From Straminergon stramineum (Eukaryota; Streptophyta; Bryopsida; Hypnales; Calliergonaceae), in contig OY987267.1 of NCBI GenBank assembly GCA_963920665.1, positions 21,948,001 to 22,012,000 of the forward strand: a DNA stretch of 64,000 nt, written 5' to 3'. Positions 48,376 through 60,705 of the stretch are shown here, piece after piece (within the stretch, counting starts at the first letter, position 1; each line of letters begins with the position of its first letter). The notes beneath the pieces were generated by a model. It ran no database searches. It was not told the origin of the DNA and saw only the letters and a program-made list of their open reading frames with translations. A program made the translations under genes and the position numbers.

Positions 48376-49135
48376 TAGTGGGGTACCAATCAAAATGTTG
48401 TTTTCGAATTCACAATGAGAAAAATTTCAATACTACCAACTTTGAAAGCCTCCCGAGAGCTCAAAAATTGGTATTTTACCACGGAATGTTTACCAAAGTA
48501 TTATCTTTAAGTTAATTATATTTATGATAAATTTCAAGGCCAAAAGATTCACCAAAAAAAATTTATTCAAAATCTACCAACATTGGTAGCTGTGGAAATT
48601 TTTTCGATGCTGCCAACTTTGACAACCTCCCAAAGATTGAATTATTTTTTTTTCCATGAAATTCGTGGAAAAAAACCCTCTTTATGTTAATAACATAGGA
48701 TAAAAATTTCAAGGCCAAAAGATTAATACAAAAAAAAGATATTAACAATCTACCAACATGTGTCGTTTTGAGAAACAATTGTGAAAACCGTTTCACTACT
48801 TCAACTTTGACACCCTCCCAAGGGCTGAAAAATTGCTTATTTACTATGAAATTTTTCCCACAAAGTTATTTCTATGTTAATAACATTTGTGACAAGTTTC
48901 AAAGCCAAAAAAGTTATACAAAAAAAAAATTCAAAATCTACCAACATGTGTAGCTATGAAAAACCATTTCACTACTTCCAACTTTGACACCCTCCCAACG
49001 GTTGAGAAATTGTCTATTTACCATAAAATTTTTGGCACAACATTCTCTTTATGATAACAACATTCATGCCAAATTTCAAGGTCAAAAGATTTATACAAAA
49101 AAAAATATTTACAATCTACCAATGTGTGTAGTTGT
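48376..49135. repeat. Left inverted arm of the Tc1 element: 4 tandem units
   Basis: The anchor (C)CAACTTTGA followed by CCTCCC occurs at 48437, 48612, 48801 and 48978, so units are 175, 189 and 177 bp apart. Each unit runs anchor, GAAAT/GAATTT, TTATG-TAATAACAT, CAAGGCCAAAAGATT, poly-A, then TCTACCAAC. The arm is the inverse complement of the right arm. The weak open frames inside it are by-products of the repeat. Confidence 0.9.
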
Positions 49136-49439
49136 GAGATACCTTTTATTAAAGACATTGAAATTGTTGAAGTATGTCAGACCATCATGCTTCTAGATTG
49201 AAATTCTTTAGATGATGCAATCGCTAATCATAAATGCTTCTCAAAAAAATCATGGATAGCCAAATTTAGTTGTGTACACTTGTCACATCTCAAAGACTGC
49301 ACTTGTTTAAAAATTGGAGACCATACATGCATGAAGAAGCTTTTTCCTCTCAATAAGAATGCTTGCATTTTCAATAGAGCATTATAGGAGGTGGGATGTG
49401 GGATGATGAGAGAAGCAAGTGATGGGTGATTATTTTCTA

Positions 49440-49785
49440 AGCATAGGATTGAAACTTTGTGAACATGAGTGATTGAGTGCATGAAAGATGAGTTAACTGA
49501 GTAAGTCTAGGCTATGTCATAACTAAGTGGATGAGGTATGGGATGAGTGTCTGAGGATATATGGAGGTATGTGAGATTTTCTTTAAGAGTGAGTGAGGTT
49601 ATAATTTACATGTGGTGACTAGTGAGGTCCAGTGAATGAGTGAAGGTTGTGAGGAAGGATGATGGTGAGTGATTGAGGGTATGTGAGATTTTTTTTTGAT
49701 GACTGAGTGAGGTTATATATGTGCTCAATGAGTGAGGATGGATCATGGTGATTAAGTGAAGGCTAGATCATGGTCACTGAGTGAT
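49440..49785. repeat. GAGTGA-rich degenerate minisatellite inside the Tc1 element
   Basis: Many imperfect copies of GTGAGTGAGG and GAGTGA lie between the left arm and the transposase start codon (for example near 49590, 49640, 49710 and 49730). The tract ends with the transposase ATG. It could hold the transposase promoter, but no TATA box is obvious. Confidence 0.6.
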
Positions 49786-50792
49786 GGCTATTTTAGATGA
49801 AACTTGTGCTCACATAGTAGGTTTTAGTGAGGCAGGGAAGACAAGAGTTGACATTGCAGCTATTGTTGGAGTCCATGTTAGAACAGTTCACAGGGTAGTG
49901 AAGAAATTTCGAGAAGATGGAACCTATAAGTGCAAACCTTGTGGTGGAAGTCATACTAAAAAGCTTAGTGATAGAGATGTCCATGCTATTATACATGTCT
50001 CAAAAACTCATCGTGGTTCGACACTCTCTGAGATCACTAATATATGTTCAACTCAAGTGTCTAGATCGACTATTCGAAGGGCCGTACATGAGAGTAGCAT
50101 TTTCAGTTGAATTCTTGTTAAAAAAACTTTTTTTGACACATCGTCACATGTCTCAACAATTGGCATTTGCTCAAAAGTATTGTGGGTGGATTGTAAAACA
50201 ATGGGAGAGAGTTGTTTGGGCAGATGAGTCTACCTTTGAAGTTGGAAAAAATTCTAGACAAGTTCATGTTTGGAGAAATGCATATGAGCGCTATTCATCA
50301 AGTTGTATAGTTCCAACTTTTAAGAGTGGGAGAACTTCTTTGATGATTTGGGGTGCATTTACTAGAGGACAAAAGTCACAACTTGTTTTTATGCCCAAAG
50401 ATAGACGTTCTACTAAGGATTTTGTTGAAGTGGTCTACAATGTCAAATTGCTTCATTTTATGAGTAGAGTGCCACAGGGATTGCTCATGGAAGATGGCAC
50501 ACTTGTCTATCGTAGCAAAGTATGTGAAGAATGGAGACAAACACACCTTTTGGAGAAGCTCGATTGACCTACAAATTCTCCTGATCTCAATCCAATTGAG
50601 AACCTTTGGAAGATTTTGAAAGATGTTGTGCAACATGGCCCAATATGTCCAAAAAATTTAGATGACTTGAAGGTAGTTATTGAAAGAGAGTGGAGGTTAA
50701 TCAATGGTACAAAGCTCCTTCGACTATGTCATTCTATGCCCTCTAGGTTACAAGCAGTGATTGAGGCAAATGGAGGATATACACATTGGTAG
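49784..50792 (+). pseudogene. Tc1-like transposase with one frameshift and one nonsense codon
   Basis: Starting at the ATG at 49784, the first 107 codons hold an HTH (AAIVGVHVRTVHRVVKKF) and a second DNA-binding helix region. A frameshift near 50105 is followed by the catalytic domain. The first Asp is in VVWADESTFEV (about 50220) and the second in LLMEDGTLVYRS (about 50492). The Glu in SPDLNPIENLWK follows with 34 residues between, so the signature is DD34E. A TGA at 50565 stands where the family has Trp (LDWP). The last codons read GGYTHW before TAG at 50790-50792. Total length is about 336 residues, normal for Tc1. Only two lesions suggest a young copy. The MEDG variant of the second-Asp motif is one I associate with fungal Tc1-like elements, which is memory rather than a search. 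Confidence 0.92.
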
Positions 50793-51724
50793 ATTGTAAA
50801 TATTTTTTTTTGTATAAATTTTTTGACCTTGAAATTTGGCATGAATTTTTTTATCATAAAGAGCATGTTGTGCCAAAATTTTTATGGTAAATAGACAATT
50901 TCTCAACCGTTGGGAGGGTGTCAAAGTTGGTAGCAATGAAATGGTTTCCCCCATTGTTTCCCACAACTACACATGCTGGTAGATTGTGGATTTCTTTTTT
51001 TGTGTAAATTTTTTGACCCTCAAATTTGTCACACACGTTATTAGCATAGAGGGGATCTTGTGCAAAAAAATTCATGGTAAATAGACAATTTCTCAACCGT
51101 TGGGAGGGTGTCAAAGTTGGAAGTAGTGAAATGGTTTTTCATAGCTACACATGTTGGTAGATTTTGAATTTTTTTTTTGTATAACTTTTTTGGCTTTGAA
51201 ACTTGTCACAAATGTTATTAACATAGAAATAACTTTGTGGGAAAAATTTCATAGTAAATAAGCAATTTTTCAGCCCTTGGGAGGGTGTCAAAGTTGAAGT
51301 AGTGAAACAGTTTTCACAATTGTTTCTCAAAACAACACATGTTGGTAGATTGTTAATATCTTTTTTTTGTATTAATCTTTTGGCCTTGAAATTTTTATCC
51401 TATGTTATTAACATAAAGAGGGTTTTTTTCCACTAATTTCATGGCAAAAAAAAAATAATTCAATCTTTGGGAGGCTGTCAAAGTTGGCAGCATCGAAAAA
51501 ATTTCCACAGCTACCAATGTTGGTAGATTTTGAATAACTTTTTTTTGGTGAATCTTTTGGTCTTGAAATTTGTCATACATATAATTAACTTAAAGATAAT
51601 ACTTTGGTAAACATTCCGTGGTAAAATACCAATTTCTGAGCTCTCGGGAGGCTTTCAAAGTTGGTAGTACTGAAATTTTTCTCACTGTGAATTCGAAAAC
51701 GACATTTTGATTGGTACCCCACTG
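50793..51724. repeat. Right inverted arm of the Tc1 element: 5 tandem units
   Basis: The inverse anchor (GGGAGG-TGTCAAAGTTG or close variant) occurs near 50911, 51101, 51279, 51468 and 51645, giving spacings of about 190, 178, 189 and 177 bp. It has one unit more than the left arm. The innermost unit begins directly at the transposase stop codon. Confidence 0.9.
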
Positions 51725-51726
51725 TA

Positions 51727-54139
51727 CACTGAAGTTGTATACTTTTCTTGCACTGTCCTGTGAATTTTGGTGTAGCAGCTTGAACAAATGGACTCTTCAC
51801 TCAGACATGCTAGTCCTTCCAAAAAGATTTGAATCTCTTTTGCTTATGATAGTCTGCTCTAAATCCACTCATCTTCTAAAGAATGTCCCTAGACAGGTTC
51901 TAAAATGGACATTAACAAGTTGTAAAATGCATATGTGTAAAGCATTGAATGTTTTGTCAATATGTTAGAGCAGTTTAAAATTTGTCAAACGTTCCTTTAT
52001 ACTTTCCTAGTGGATGGAATAAGAGCCAAGGTGGGTTCATTTCTGAAATGTTTACCTGTGTTCAGAAAAACTTTTCTCCCCTAACTTTGAGTGCTAATAT
52101 TTTTCAATCTGTACAGTCAAACTTGATAAAAAAATTTTACCACATGATCTCATACAAGTATAGTACAAGATCCTATAGTTGGATTTTTGAATTTTGAAAA
52201 ATTTTCTTTCTTAAAAGAACACAACAAAAATGACAATTTCAAGTGATTTTTGTCAAAAAATAGGCCTTGGTCCTTTAGGAGTTTAGTTTAGTGAAGGTCA
52301 CATTTTAGAACCCTATCTATTACTTTCTACATGCTGCAATTTTTGTTTATGGTGAAGCCATATCTTTTTTCAGACTACACATGTGTGGGTTTTGTAGGAC
52401 CTATGATCAAGAAATAGATACCTATGACAAAATTCTTTAAAAATTCATAAGTAATTCAAAAATGCTCCAAAAAATATGAAACCACTTGGGTTAGATTCCA
52501 CATCATTTTTTCTTTGAGTGAACAATAAGGAAAAATATTTTTGTGCATCGAAGAACCATCGAAAAGGCCGACCAGCCCTTAAACGCACGGTTTATGAGCA
52601 GACTACCTTACATTCAAGTTCTTTTCGGTTTGTTTCAAAAACTAAATAAATAATCGATTAAGTTCTTTTTAACAACTCTCCAAGATTAAAAAAACGGCCA
52701 TTATATTGAGAATAGCATGCTGGAAGGAAGAAAAGCTTGAAGCACCAAGCTACAGTGTTGATGTAGAGTGCCATATGTTAGTATGAGCATCCAATTAATG
52801 TATATCGTGGGTACCTCCAAAACCACCACTAATTGCCATTGTGCCTAATTACTATTATTAGACTATTCAGATTTTCATTGATTTTCTTATTGGCAAGTGA
52901 AAGCAGGTTCCAATGCACCAAAGAATGCAACATTTGGATTTTGTATGCAAAAGTTATAAAGGAACAAAGTTTGGTTCTAAAAGTATTTCTTCCACATAGA
53001 TACATAATTGCTTTTGGAGCTATACACAAAGTGAAGACAATGGTTTAGGGTCAGTGGTGCATTTGAGGGTGCCCACAATATGAGTTATATTTGCATCACA
53101 CTCTAACATTTGGTAGCTTCATGCTCAAAGACCTCATTTCTACATGTATAAGAAAACTTTCTTTTCTTTTCCTAGACCTCTAGACTATACTCACAAAATG
53201 CAATTATTATTGACAATCAATTTTTGTACAAACATAGATACTTTCAATTGAATCATAATGAAGGTGGTTGCATAAATTTTGGAATCTCTATGAATTAGTT
53301 GCAAATTTTAGAGATGCAAGGTTTGTGAGGCTATAAGTGTAATGAAGGTGATGCCAAAATCCATTGGATGCTCATCAAGAAATGACACTATGGGTAGTAG
53401 TATCAAAACATGTCATAGAGAAGAAGTTAGTCCCTAAAGTTCTTTCATGTTTGGAGGCTCAAAATTGCTTCAAAATACTAGTCTCCAAAGGAAGGTTAAA
53501 ATCTTTCCATGTATATATTAAATCTAGAAAAGCGAATTCAAATTTCCTTTCTTACAAAAGTGATTTTGTAGTTGCCCGCATTACCTAGGCTCCAAAAGAA
53601 ACTACATATCATACAATAACTTTTTAACCGTGTAGTCAAAAGTTATGAAAATTGTTGCACCTGAAAGCCACTCCTTGCACTCCAAAAATTTCAAAGAAAA
53701 GAAAAAGAAAATTTTGTTTGTAACTAAATGACTAAAAATGCTATGTTGTCAAAATCTACTACTTGATCCTTCAAGGGTTAAAACAAAAGAAAGTGTATCC
53801 AAAACTAACCCTTTGTATTGTTGCCACTTCCATAGTACCATAAATAAAGCCATTCACTACCCCAATTGGCCTTCAACTCCATCTTTCACTTGTCCTCCTA
53901 ATACTCACCATTTGGGATATCCTCCCTACTCAACTTTCCTTCAAAAGTAAGGGTCAACATTTAGGAAGAATCATAATTGGATGTGATTACCTTCCATCAT
54001 CAATCAACAAGACTTTGAACACTTGTAACTTTGGTATACAAAATCCAAATCACACATTCTTTGGTCTATTGGAATCCTCTTTTATTAGATTAACACACAC
54101 ATCATTCTCTGTCTTTTTCTAAATTGCCCATCCTATTGA
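51727..54139. other. AT-rich stretch with no supported gene
   Basis: Right flank of the Tc1 element. A TTTAGGAG-type TTAA-element end may lie near 52270, but I could not pair it. Confidence 0.5.
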
Positions 54140-54520
54140 TAATCTCTATTCTCAACACTTGTAAGTTAGCATCACTTTTGGAGTGTTCGCCAAAGACTAA
54201 ATACTGAGCACCCAGTGGTCGACTCCCAGGATACCTCCCACTGACAAGAATCCGACAGCGGCTGTGTTGCTGGAGAAAGCTACAGTGAGTTATTTCAGAC
54301 TGGAAGAACCGATTGACCACGATCATTTGAAATTCTTCACCAACAAAGCTGCAGCACACAATGGTTGTTCATCGAAGTTATAACGTAACGTATATGAAGT
54401 TATGGACAGCACATGCTCTCAGACGGACTGACTCTCAATTTTTTTGTTGTTGCCACTGCTCTTCTGTCGTGGTGCCGTTTGCCTACCTTAACTTAGTTGG
54501 GGCTTGCTGAAAGAGGCCAA
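54140..54520. other. GC-richer tract, unidentified
   Basis: A stretch with ordinary coding-like composition sits between AT-rich DNA and the TTAA element at 54622. An 85-codon minus-strand frame (54359-54102) crosses it, without recognisable motifs. It might be a captured exon; there is no support beyond composition. Confidence 0.25.
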
Positions 54521-54621
54521 GCAGAGCAAACATTTTCATTAAGCTTAGGCAAGCAAGGTCTTAGTTCTCTCAGTCTCAATTCTTCTGTGGCCTGCATGGC
54601 ATGTATCATAACTTAACTTAA

Positions 54622-55204
54622 CCCCTAAAGGACCGGGGGTGTTTGAGCATTGATAGCTCTTGTTTTCTTGACTAGTTCTTGTAACAAGCATAATTCTTCA
54701 AACTTGTGGAATGGTTTTGATGATCGCCACCGTTGAAATGAAAGAAGACTTATGTAGTTTTCCTATAAAACAAAGATCAACATAATCACACAATTTTTGA
54801 GAAAATGCCATCATTGACAAGATTGATGAAAGGTATCCAATTAGGCAGAACTTTGTACGTACACTGAAATTGGAATGCTCAAAAGTGATCCAAAAATTCT
54901 GATTTTTTTTCATAGGGACATATCATCATGATTTAGTTGTGTAATTTTTTTAAGATCATTTTGATCAATGGAAAAAAAGATATGAGAATGTGAAGTGATA
55001 GCCTAGAGCACCTTTTCCATCCTCAAAAAATTCACCAAAAATCACTCACTCGATCATTTCTCAATTGGATTGTACCAATGGATTCAATAGAAAAATTCTC
55101 TAGGATCTCTTTGTTGTTCACGAACTGTTAATGTGGTTCACATTTCAAATTTTCTACAAATGTAGTTGTAGAAGCCGTGTGATGGCCTTATAGTCCTTTA
55201 GAGG
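54622..55204. mobile_element. TTAA-flanked element, 583 bp
   Basis: Begins CCCCTAAAGGACC after TTAA (54618-54621) and ends TAGTCCTTTAGAGG before TTAA (55205-55208). The ends are near-perfect inverted repeats of about 11 bp. The interior is AT-rich and non-coding. Confidence 0.75.
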
Positions 55205-55208
55205 TTAA

Positions 55209-56199
55209 CTTATTTTGTAAATTTACAAGTTTCCTGGGAAAGGCCATGGTTTCCAAGTGGTTGCCCTACTCCTGCATTCTAATCAAAGAATTCTCATCTA
55301 GAAAATGGGAGCAAGAGATGGGATGAGGGAGGGGTCCTCAAGCTAGGAACTTAGGACCTCCTTCACACACATTAAGTTCAACCATTGCATATCCACCCCT
55401 GGATGACGGGCAAGGCAAATATGTGGAGTAAACTTGCAAAATGAAAATCCTTCTCCATATAAATATAGAGACTTGCGTGCTTTGAAATTTGGTGTGATTA
55501 TTAAATATCTCGTTAAGATTCACATGTGAAAAACAAAATGCAAAAATATTTTTTCCTATAAATTTTCTTGCAATTTAAAGGTGATGAAGCTAAAATCTAG
55601 TTTCAAATCCCTTGCAACCCTTCACCGCATAGTGTATGGTCTTTGGGTGGTGATACAAAATGTTGTTCTTATTACAATTGAATTGGTAGTTGCATCATGC
55701 GGTTAGTGTTCAGTAAATGGTAATAGTTGTTGTGTGGTTTTTGGATGTGTGCGGTAAATGTCAAGTTTACTCTAGCAGAAAGGTGGCAGTTTAAGGTCCC
55801 TACTCCATCACCCCTATGTCTTGTGGGCCTTCTTGGTCAAACACTACAATGTTCTACCCATGCCATTGTTGAGCTCTTTTGAGACCATGTCAAAGTTTGC
55901 ACAATGACTCAAATCCTTTGACTATGACAAAAATCATTCTCTTTCATGCCATGAGGACCCATTTGTTTTGCAATTGGTATTGCACATGCTAAAGATGGGG
56001 TGAGAAGGAGTAACAATGGATAGGATAGTGACGAGCAGGTTGTTGCAACCAACTGTCTTTAATGATGCAAAAGAACTTAGATAAGGTGTTGGTGAGGGAT
56101 GTAGTGTTGATGCACTGCGGTTGCTCCATAAGAAGTGGAGATGTAGCGACTACAAGTGTCCCCCTCCTTCATTCTCTAAAAACCTTTTCATGTTCTATA
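55209..56199. other. Intergenic stretch with no supported gene
   Basis: Between two TTAA elements. Short frames only. Confidence 0.55.
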
Positions 56200-56203
56200 T
56201 TAA

Positions 56204-56767
56204 CCCATAAAGTACCAAGGCACATTTTGGGGCACAAATTGTATTGTCACTTTTCAAGATAGTGAGAAAAAAATAAAAAATAAAAGTCAACCATACAAAT
56301 TTGTATTAGACTACTATGGGAATATGTGGAAAAAAATTCAGAAACTTTGACCACACAGATTGAAAAATTATAACATTTGAAGTTAGAAGAAAAGGTATTT
56401 TCCCCACCTTGCCCATAGTAGGGACAACGGACTTTAACATTGCCTAGAGTGAGATTTTTACTCTACACTTGGTTATTTTTTTGACATTTGCATCTCGTAT
56501 CATATAGATTACACACCTACCAAATTTCAAAAGTATAGGAGGAATTTTTTGCATAATGACCCTAGGTGCCTAGGCTACTCTAAAAGTTCAAGGCAACATT
56601 ACCTTTGGTCCAAAAACTCAATCAGAAAAAAAATTATGTTCCCACTTAGGGTGTACATATTTAGACCTTGTGTCAAACTTTGAAGAACATCCATTAAAAC
56701 AATGACTTCATACTCACCTACCCAAGATCACTTGTGTACATTCAACAATCATTCGGTCCTTCAGGGG
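56204..56767. mobile_element. TTAA-flanked element, 564 bp (family E)
   Basis: Begins CCCATAAAGTACC after TTAA (56200-56203) and ends GGTCCTTCAGGGG before TTAA (56768-56771). The ends are inverted with several mismatches. The interior matches the repeat at 6340-7140. Confidence 0.75.
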
Positions 56768-57436
56768 TTAAGTTGAAAAAGGTAGAGTTGCTTTTAGAGC
56801 AATGTTTCCAAACCTATATTGTTGGATCTCCAAATACTTTTGAATTTTTTTCCTCTTTTTCTCTTACGTCTTAATACAATCATGTTATTCATCTCAACTT
56901 CAAGAAATTTGTCATATAAGAAGATTTTTTAAAAGAAATCAAGCATTATCTATTTTGGGGGGATTAATGAGAAGTTATTTGGACAAAAGATAATCTTGAA
57001 GAAATCTCATTTCATCACTAAAATATGGACTTGGGACACTTAGGTATGAATGACCATAAAAATTATTTAAGTTTTCATGTTTTTACTAAGCACAATTTTT
57101 ACAGTTTGTCATTGTTGTATTGGTTCTTCATTAGTAAAAATCCACCCAATTTCTCACTTGTATAGGTGAAACTATTTTCCAAAAGAGATCATTCTAAGAT
57201 GCTACACAACCACACAAGTTTGAGATCTCTATGAGATCAAAATGTTTGCAACCAAAATTGGCAATGCACAAATATGAATATGGTATATACCTATACATGT
57301 TGGATACAAGTAGAGATTATTACTCTAATATTGTTTGTTGAAATGAGGATTCTAGTACATGATATTCCCTTTGTTTCATAACACTAGTTCTCTTTATTAG
57401 TACTGAAAGTATTAAGGATTTGGTAACATTTTTTAA

Positions 57437-58357
57437 CCCCTAAAAGACCAAATTTCTTTTTTGGCAACATAATGATTTTGGGCAACTCACTACAAATGGA
57501 ATTTTTCTTTTTTTTTCTTTGAAACTTTCACACATCATAGGGATGAGGTTTTTCTTTCAAGTCAAACAATTTTTATAACTTTTAACTACATGGTTAAAAA
57601 ATTATTGTATAATATATAGTTTTTTCCTTATCTGGGTAGTTCAAGCAAATAAAAAACCCACTTTTTCATAAATAGAAATTTGAAATTGGTTTTCTAGATT
57701 TATATATATGTGGAAACCTTTGAATCATTCCATTTTGATTAATGAAATGAAAGTTATGAGGAGTTTTAGTTTGTGGGCAATTATGGATTCTCTACTCTAA
57801 ATTAAACTTTAAAGTCCTTTATTTAACTCAATTTTCAATATTCCTTTGAAAAAATAAAATCATAGGATGGAGATTTTTTATTACAATATTATAACCATTG
57901 GAATTGGCATTTTTCAAATCCATAACTAAATTCTTAACAATTTAGTATTTTAAAACATTCTCTACTTCTTTCTACTTACTATTTTTTTCCTATATGTTGT
58001 ATTGTTCCGAATGATTTGAAAATTTTCAAGTATAGAGCCAACTTGCCTTGAAAAATAAATTCAAAGAAGGACTACCATTTTGGACATCTTTTCATACAAA
58101 TGTGACCTTGTGAAGTGTTGCTACCTTGTTTTTTGCATGGCCAAAAAAAGATTTTTGTCAATTCAAACGCTAATATCTTTCAATCTTCATGGTGGAAATC
58201 CTTGAGATTTTTTGCCCATATTTTTCAAGACAGCGTACTACAAGACCCTATAGTTTTATGTATCCAAAAATGTGTTTTTCTCTAAAATTTGGTACTTGTA
58301 CTAAAATGGCAACTTTGGAGCGTTTTTGGTGAAAACAAAGTCAAAGAACTTTAGAGG
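57437..58357. mobile_element. TTAA-flanked element, 921 bp (family C)
   Basis: Begins CCCCTAAAAGACC after TTAA (57433-57436) and ends CTTTAGAGG before TTAA (58358-58361). It is the inverse counterpart of 7594-8501. No coding capacity. The right TTAA lies at the edge of the next repeat unit. Confidence 0.8.
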
Positions 58358-58589
58358 TTAAGAAATGTTATGATTAAATGATTCTATATTGAGTGTGAAA
58401 TGTATCCTCTCAAGTACAAGAAAAAACAACCCTAATCAACAATATTAAGTTGATTTGGACATCTTAATTCAACAATTTTGAACTTAGTTGTGTTGATTTG
58501 GACGTTTTCTATTGGTGAAGACATCTTAATTTAGGTAGTGATAAAACAAATGGACATTGCTATTTATTGCAATTAAACCCTAAGTGCAT

Positions 58590-59348
58590 AACCAACCATA
58601 TATGCTCAATCTGAAATTTCAAGTACATTTTGGTACGGGCAATTTTGAAGGTTAACTATTGAAAAGTTTTATTTTTCTCGGAAAAAAAGTAAATATTTGA
58701 TTTTCTAAAGGTTTTCAAAGGCATACATGTACCATACAGAGTAAAGCTTGCTAATTATACTTCATTTTTTGGCTTTGAGCAAAGTTTGCCAATTTCACTT
58801 GATTTGAGATCTAAAAAACTGTACTTATCCATTTGTTTTGAAAATGGTCCCAATGGAAAGAGTAAAGTGTTTTCATGATTTTCACCATTGAAAATTTAAA
58901 CATGCAAATGTTGATTTGGAGTTATTCGCAATTTCTAATTATTAAAAAAAAATTGCATTTCAACAATTGTAAGGTGGATTGTGTAATGAGTTTGATAGCT
59001 CTTCACTCGAATTTAAGTTTTTTGGAATTGCATTTTAATGTGATGACACAATTTTTAGTTGGTCATGTCACCTCTAGTCCCAAAAAACTTTTACATGCAA
59101 ATTTCTAAAACATTGTAGGGAGGGGCAACATACTAAAAATAGAAAATGTACATTTTTCTTGTTATAATTTCACAAACCCTATATAATTTTGCACTCAAAA
59201 TTGGTATGCACACTAATAAGCAAGCTCTTTAAACATCCATAAGGTTAGATTTTGAAATAAAAACAATTTGCTTCATTACGGATAACTATAAGCCCATGCT
59301 CTTTTTTTATAGTCAAAACACACTTGTAAAGGCTTAGGCATTTATGGG
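58590..59348. repeat. Dispersed repeat D, copy 2 (empty-site version)
   Basis: Inverse of 980-1975 without the family B insertion. It ends at the TTAA 59349-59352 that is shared with the next MITE. The other end is less clear and may reach the TTAA at 58358-58361. Confidence 0.7.
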
Positions 59349-59352
59349 TTAA

Positions 59353-59576
59353 CCCTTAAACAACAAAGTAGATGTTTAGTATCCAATGAATGACAAAGAA
59401 TCTCTCTATGTAGGACAAAACTACAACTATTCATCCTTCAAATTTTGTGCAGAAAGGGGAGATCTTCTACAATACTTTGACCTCTAATGAGTACTTTTTA
59501 TTTCTTTTTAATGTAGATGATGTCACACGGTTCCAAAAGGGGTGATTTCCATGGTCACCAATCCGTCCTTTAAGGG
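59353..59576. mobile_element. TTAA-flanked MITE, 224 bp (family B, complete)
   Basis: Begins CCCTTAAACAAC after TTAA (59349-59352) and ends CCTTTAAGGG before TTAA (59577-59580), with an 8-bp perfect inverted terminus CCCTTAAA. It is the reference copy for the partial copies at 396, 1097, 3444, 25900 and 27935. Confidence 0.85.
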
Positions 59577-59580
59577 TTAA

Positions 59581-60699
59581 GGAAAGATTGGAAGGCAGGA
59601 GGTTGCAATAGATACAAAGTGACTCACACAAATAAGGATAGGCTTTATAGAGAAGGAAGACTTCATGTGCAATTACCTTGCCTTCTCCATGTATTCAAAT
59701 CTATACAAAAACAACTTGAAATTCAATAGATTCAATGTCTTTGGTCTCTAACCCAATCAACTTCAAATTGCTATTAAAAAAATTCATTTTTAGATTTGCA
59801 AAGTGGATAACAAGCTAGACTTCTTCTGCTTCATTTCATGAGTGTACGTCAAAAACAAAAGAAATCATCTTCAACCTTGCTGAAATCAAGTCTAAATTAC
59901 ATTGCTAATGATGACAAGTGCTTCAAGACTAATGAAAAAAAAAAAAGACTAGTATCATGGGATGGAGCAAATATATCAAAATGAGAGACTCTGTCTAGTT
60001 AACCCTTTAGTGACCATGGTTGATCTAGGGTGCTAGAGCATTTTTTGAAGATACAATTTTATAAGGGAATTTTGGTTGAGACTCTTATTTAGAAATCAAT
60101 GATGAACCCATACAAATTGAGGGTATCAGGCTTTGTGGATATGCTTTAGAAAAAAAAAGGTGATCCAACATCCCATTTTGGCATGGATATTGCTCAAATA
60201 TTGATGTATCAAATGAATCTACTACGAACAAGCAAGAAAAGGTCTGACTAATTCATGCATAAATTTTGATACAAATTAAAGGAAATATGTTGGTGGGATT
60301 ACTAGGTAGCATTTTTGTCTACTAACAGGGCTCATTTGTTTTGAACCCAAATTAGAGCAAAAATGTGCATATTAGAGTATAATTCATTAGCAATATGCCC
60401 TAAAGAATACAAGGTAGGTGAAACAAATATGGCCGAGTACAAGGACAAAGTAAACTATACTACAGAATCGGATTGGTTCATTTTGTCACTAGCAAAATAA
60501 TGTAGTAGTTTCCGCATTTTCAACTACAATCTACAACCTCAACAACCACAAATTTAGTGAAATGCAATAGGCTACAACTTAATTACGAGAAAGAGGAAAA
60601 GTACGAATACTGGTGTATTTTTTGTAGAACAATAACAACTACCTCTTGATCTTTTCATCAAACTTTGTGATTAAGGTTGATAGCTCATGTTCCTACCAT
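59581..60699. other. AT-rich stretch with no supported gene
   Basis: A possible unpaired TTAA-element end (TTAACCCTTTAGTGACC) is at 59999. Nothing else recognised. Confidence 0.5.
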
Positions 60700-60705
60700 C
60701 ACTAT

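Larger units (their letters stand above)
48376..51724 (+). mobile_element. Tc1-like (DD34E) DNA transposon, 3349 bp, with long iterated TIRs
   Basis: The termini are TAGTGGGGTACCAATC on the left and its inverse GATTGGTACCCCACTG on the right, each flanked by a TA dinucleotide (48374-48375 and 51725-51726), the target of this superfamily. The inverted arms are far longer than usual, about 760 bp (48376-49135) and about 930 bp (50793-51724). They are built of repeated units described separately. Between them lie a GAGTGA-rich repeat (about 49440-49785) and one transposase reading frame. The element is complete in structure but its transposase carries a frameshift and a nonsense codon. Confidence 0.93.

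Noticed and set aside
48768..51580. Several 60-86-codon frames with similar peptides (TPSQRLRNCLFT and relatives).
   Set aside because: They fall in the iterated arms of the Tc1 element and are mirrored on the opposite strand; they are repeat shadows, not genes.
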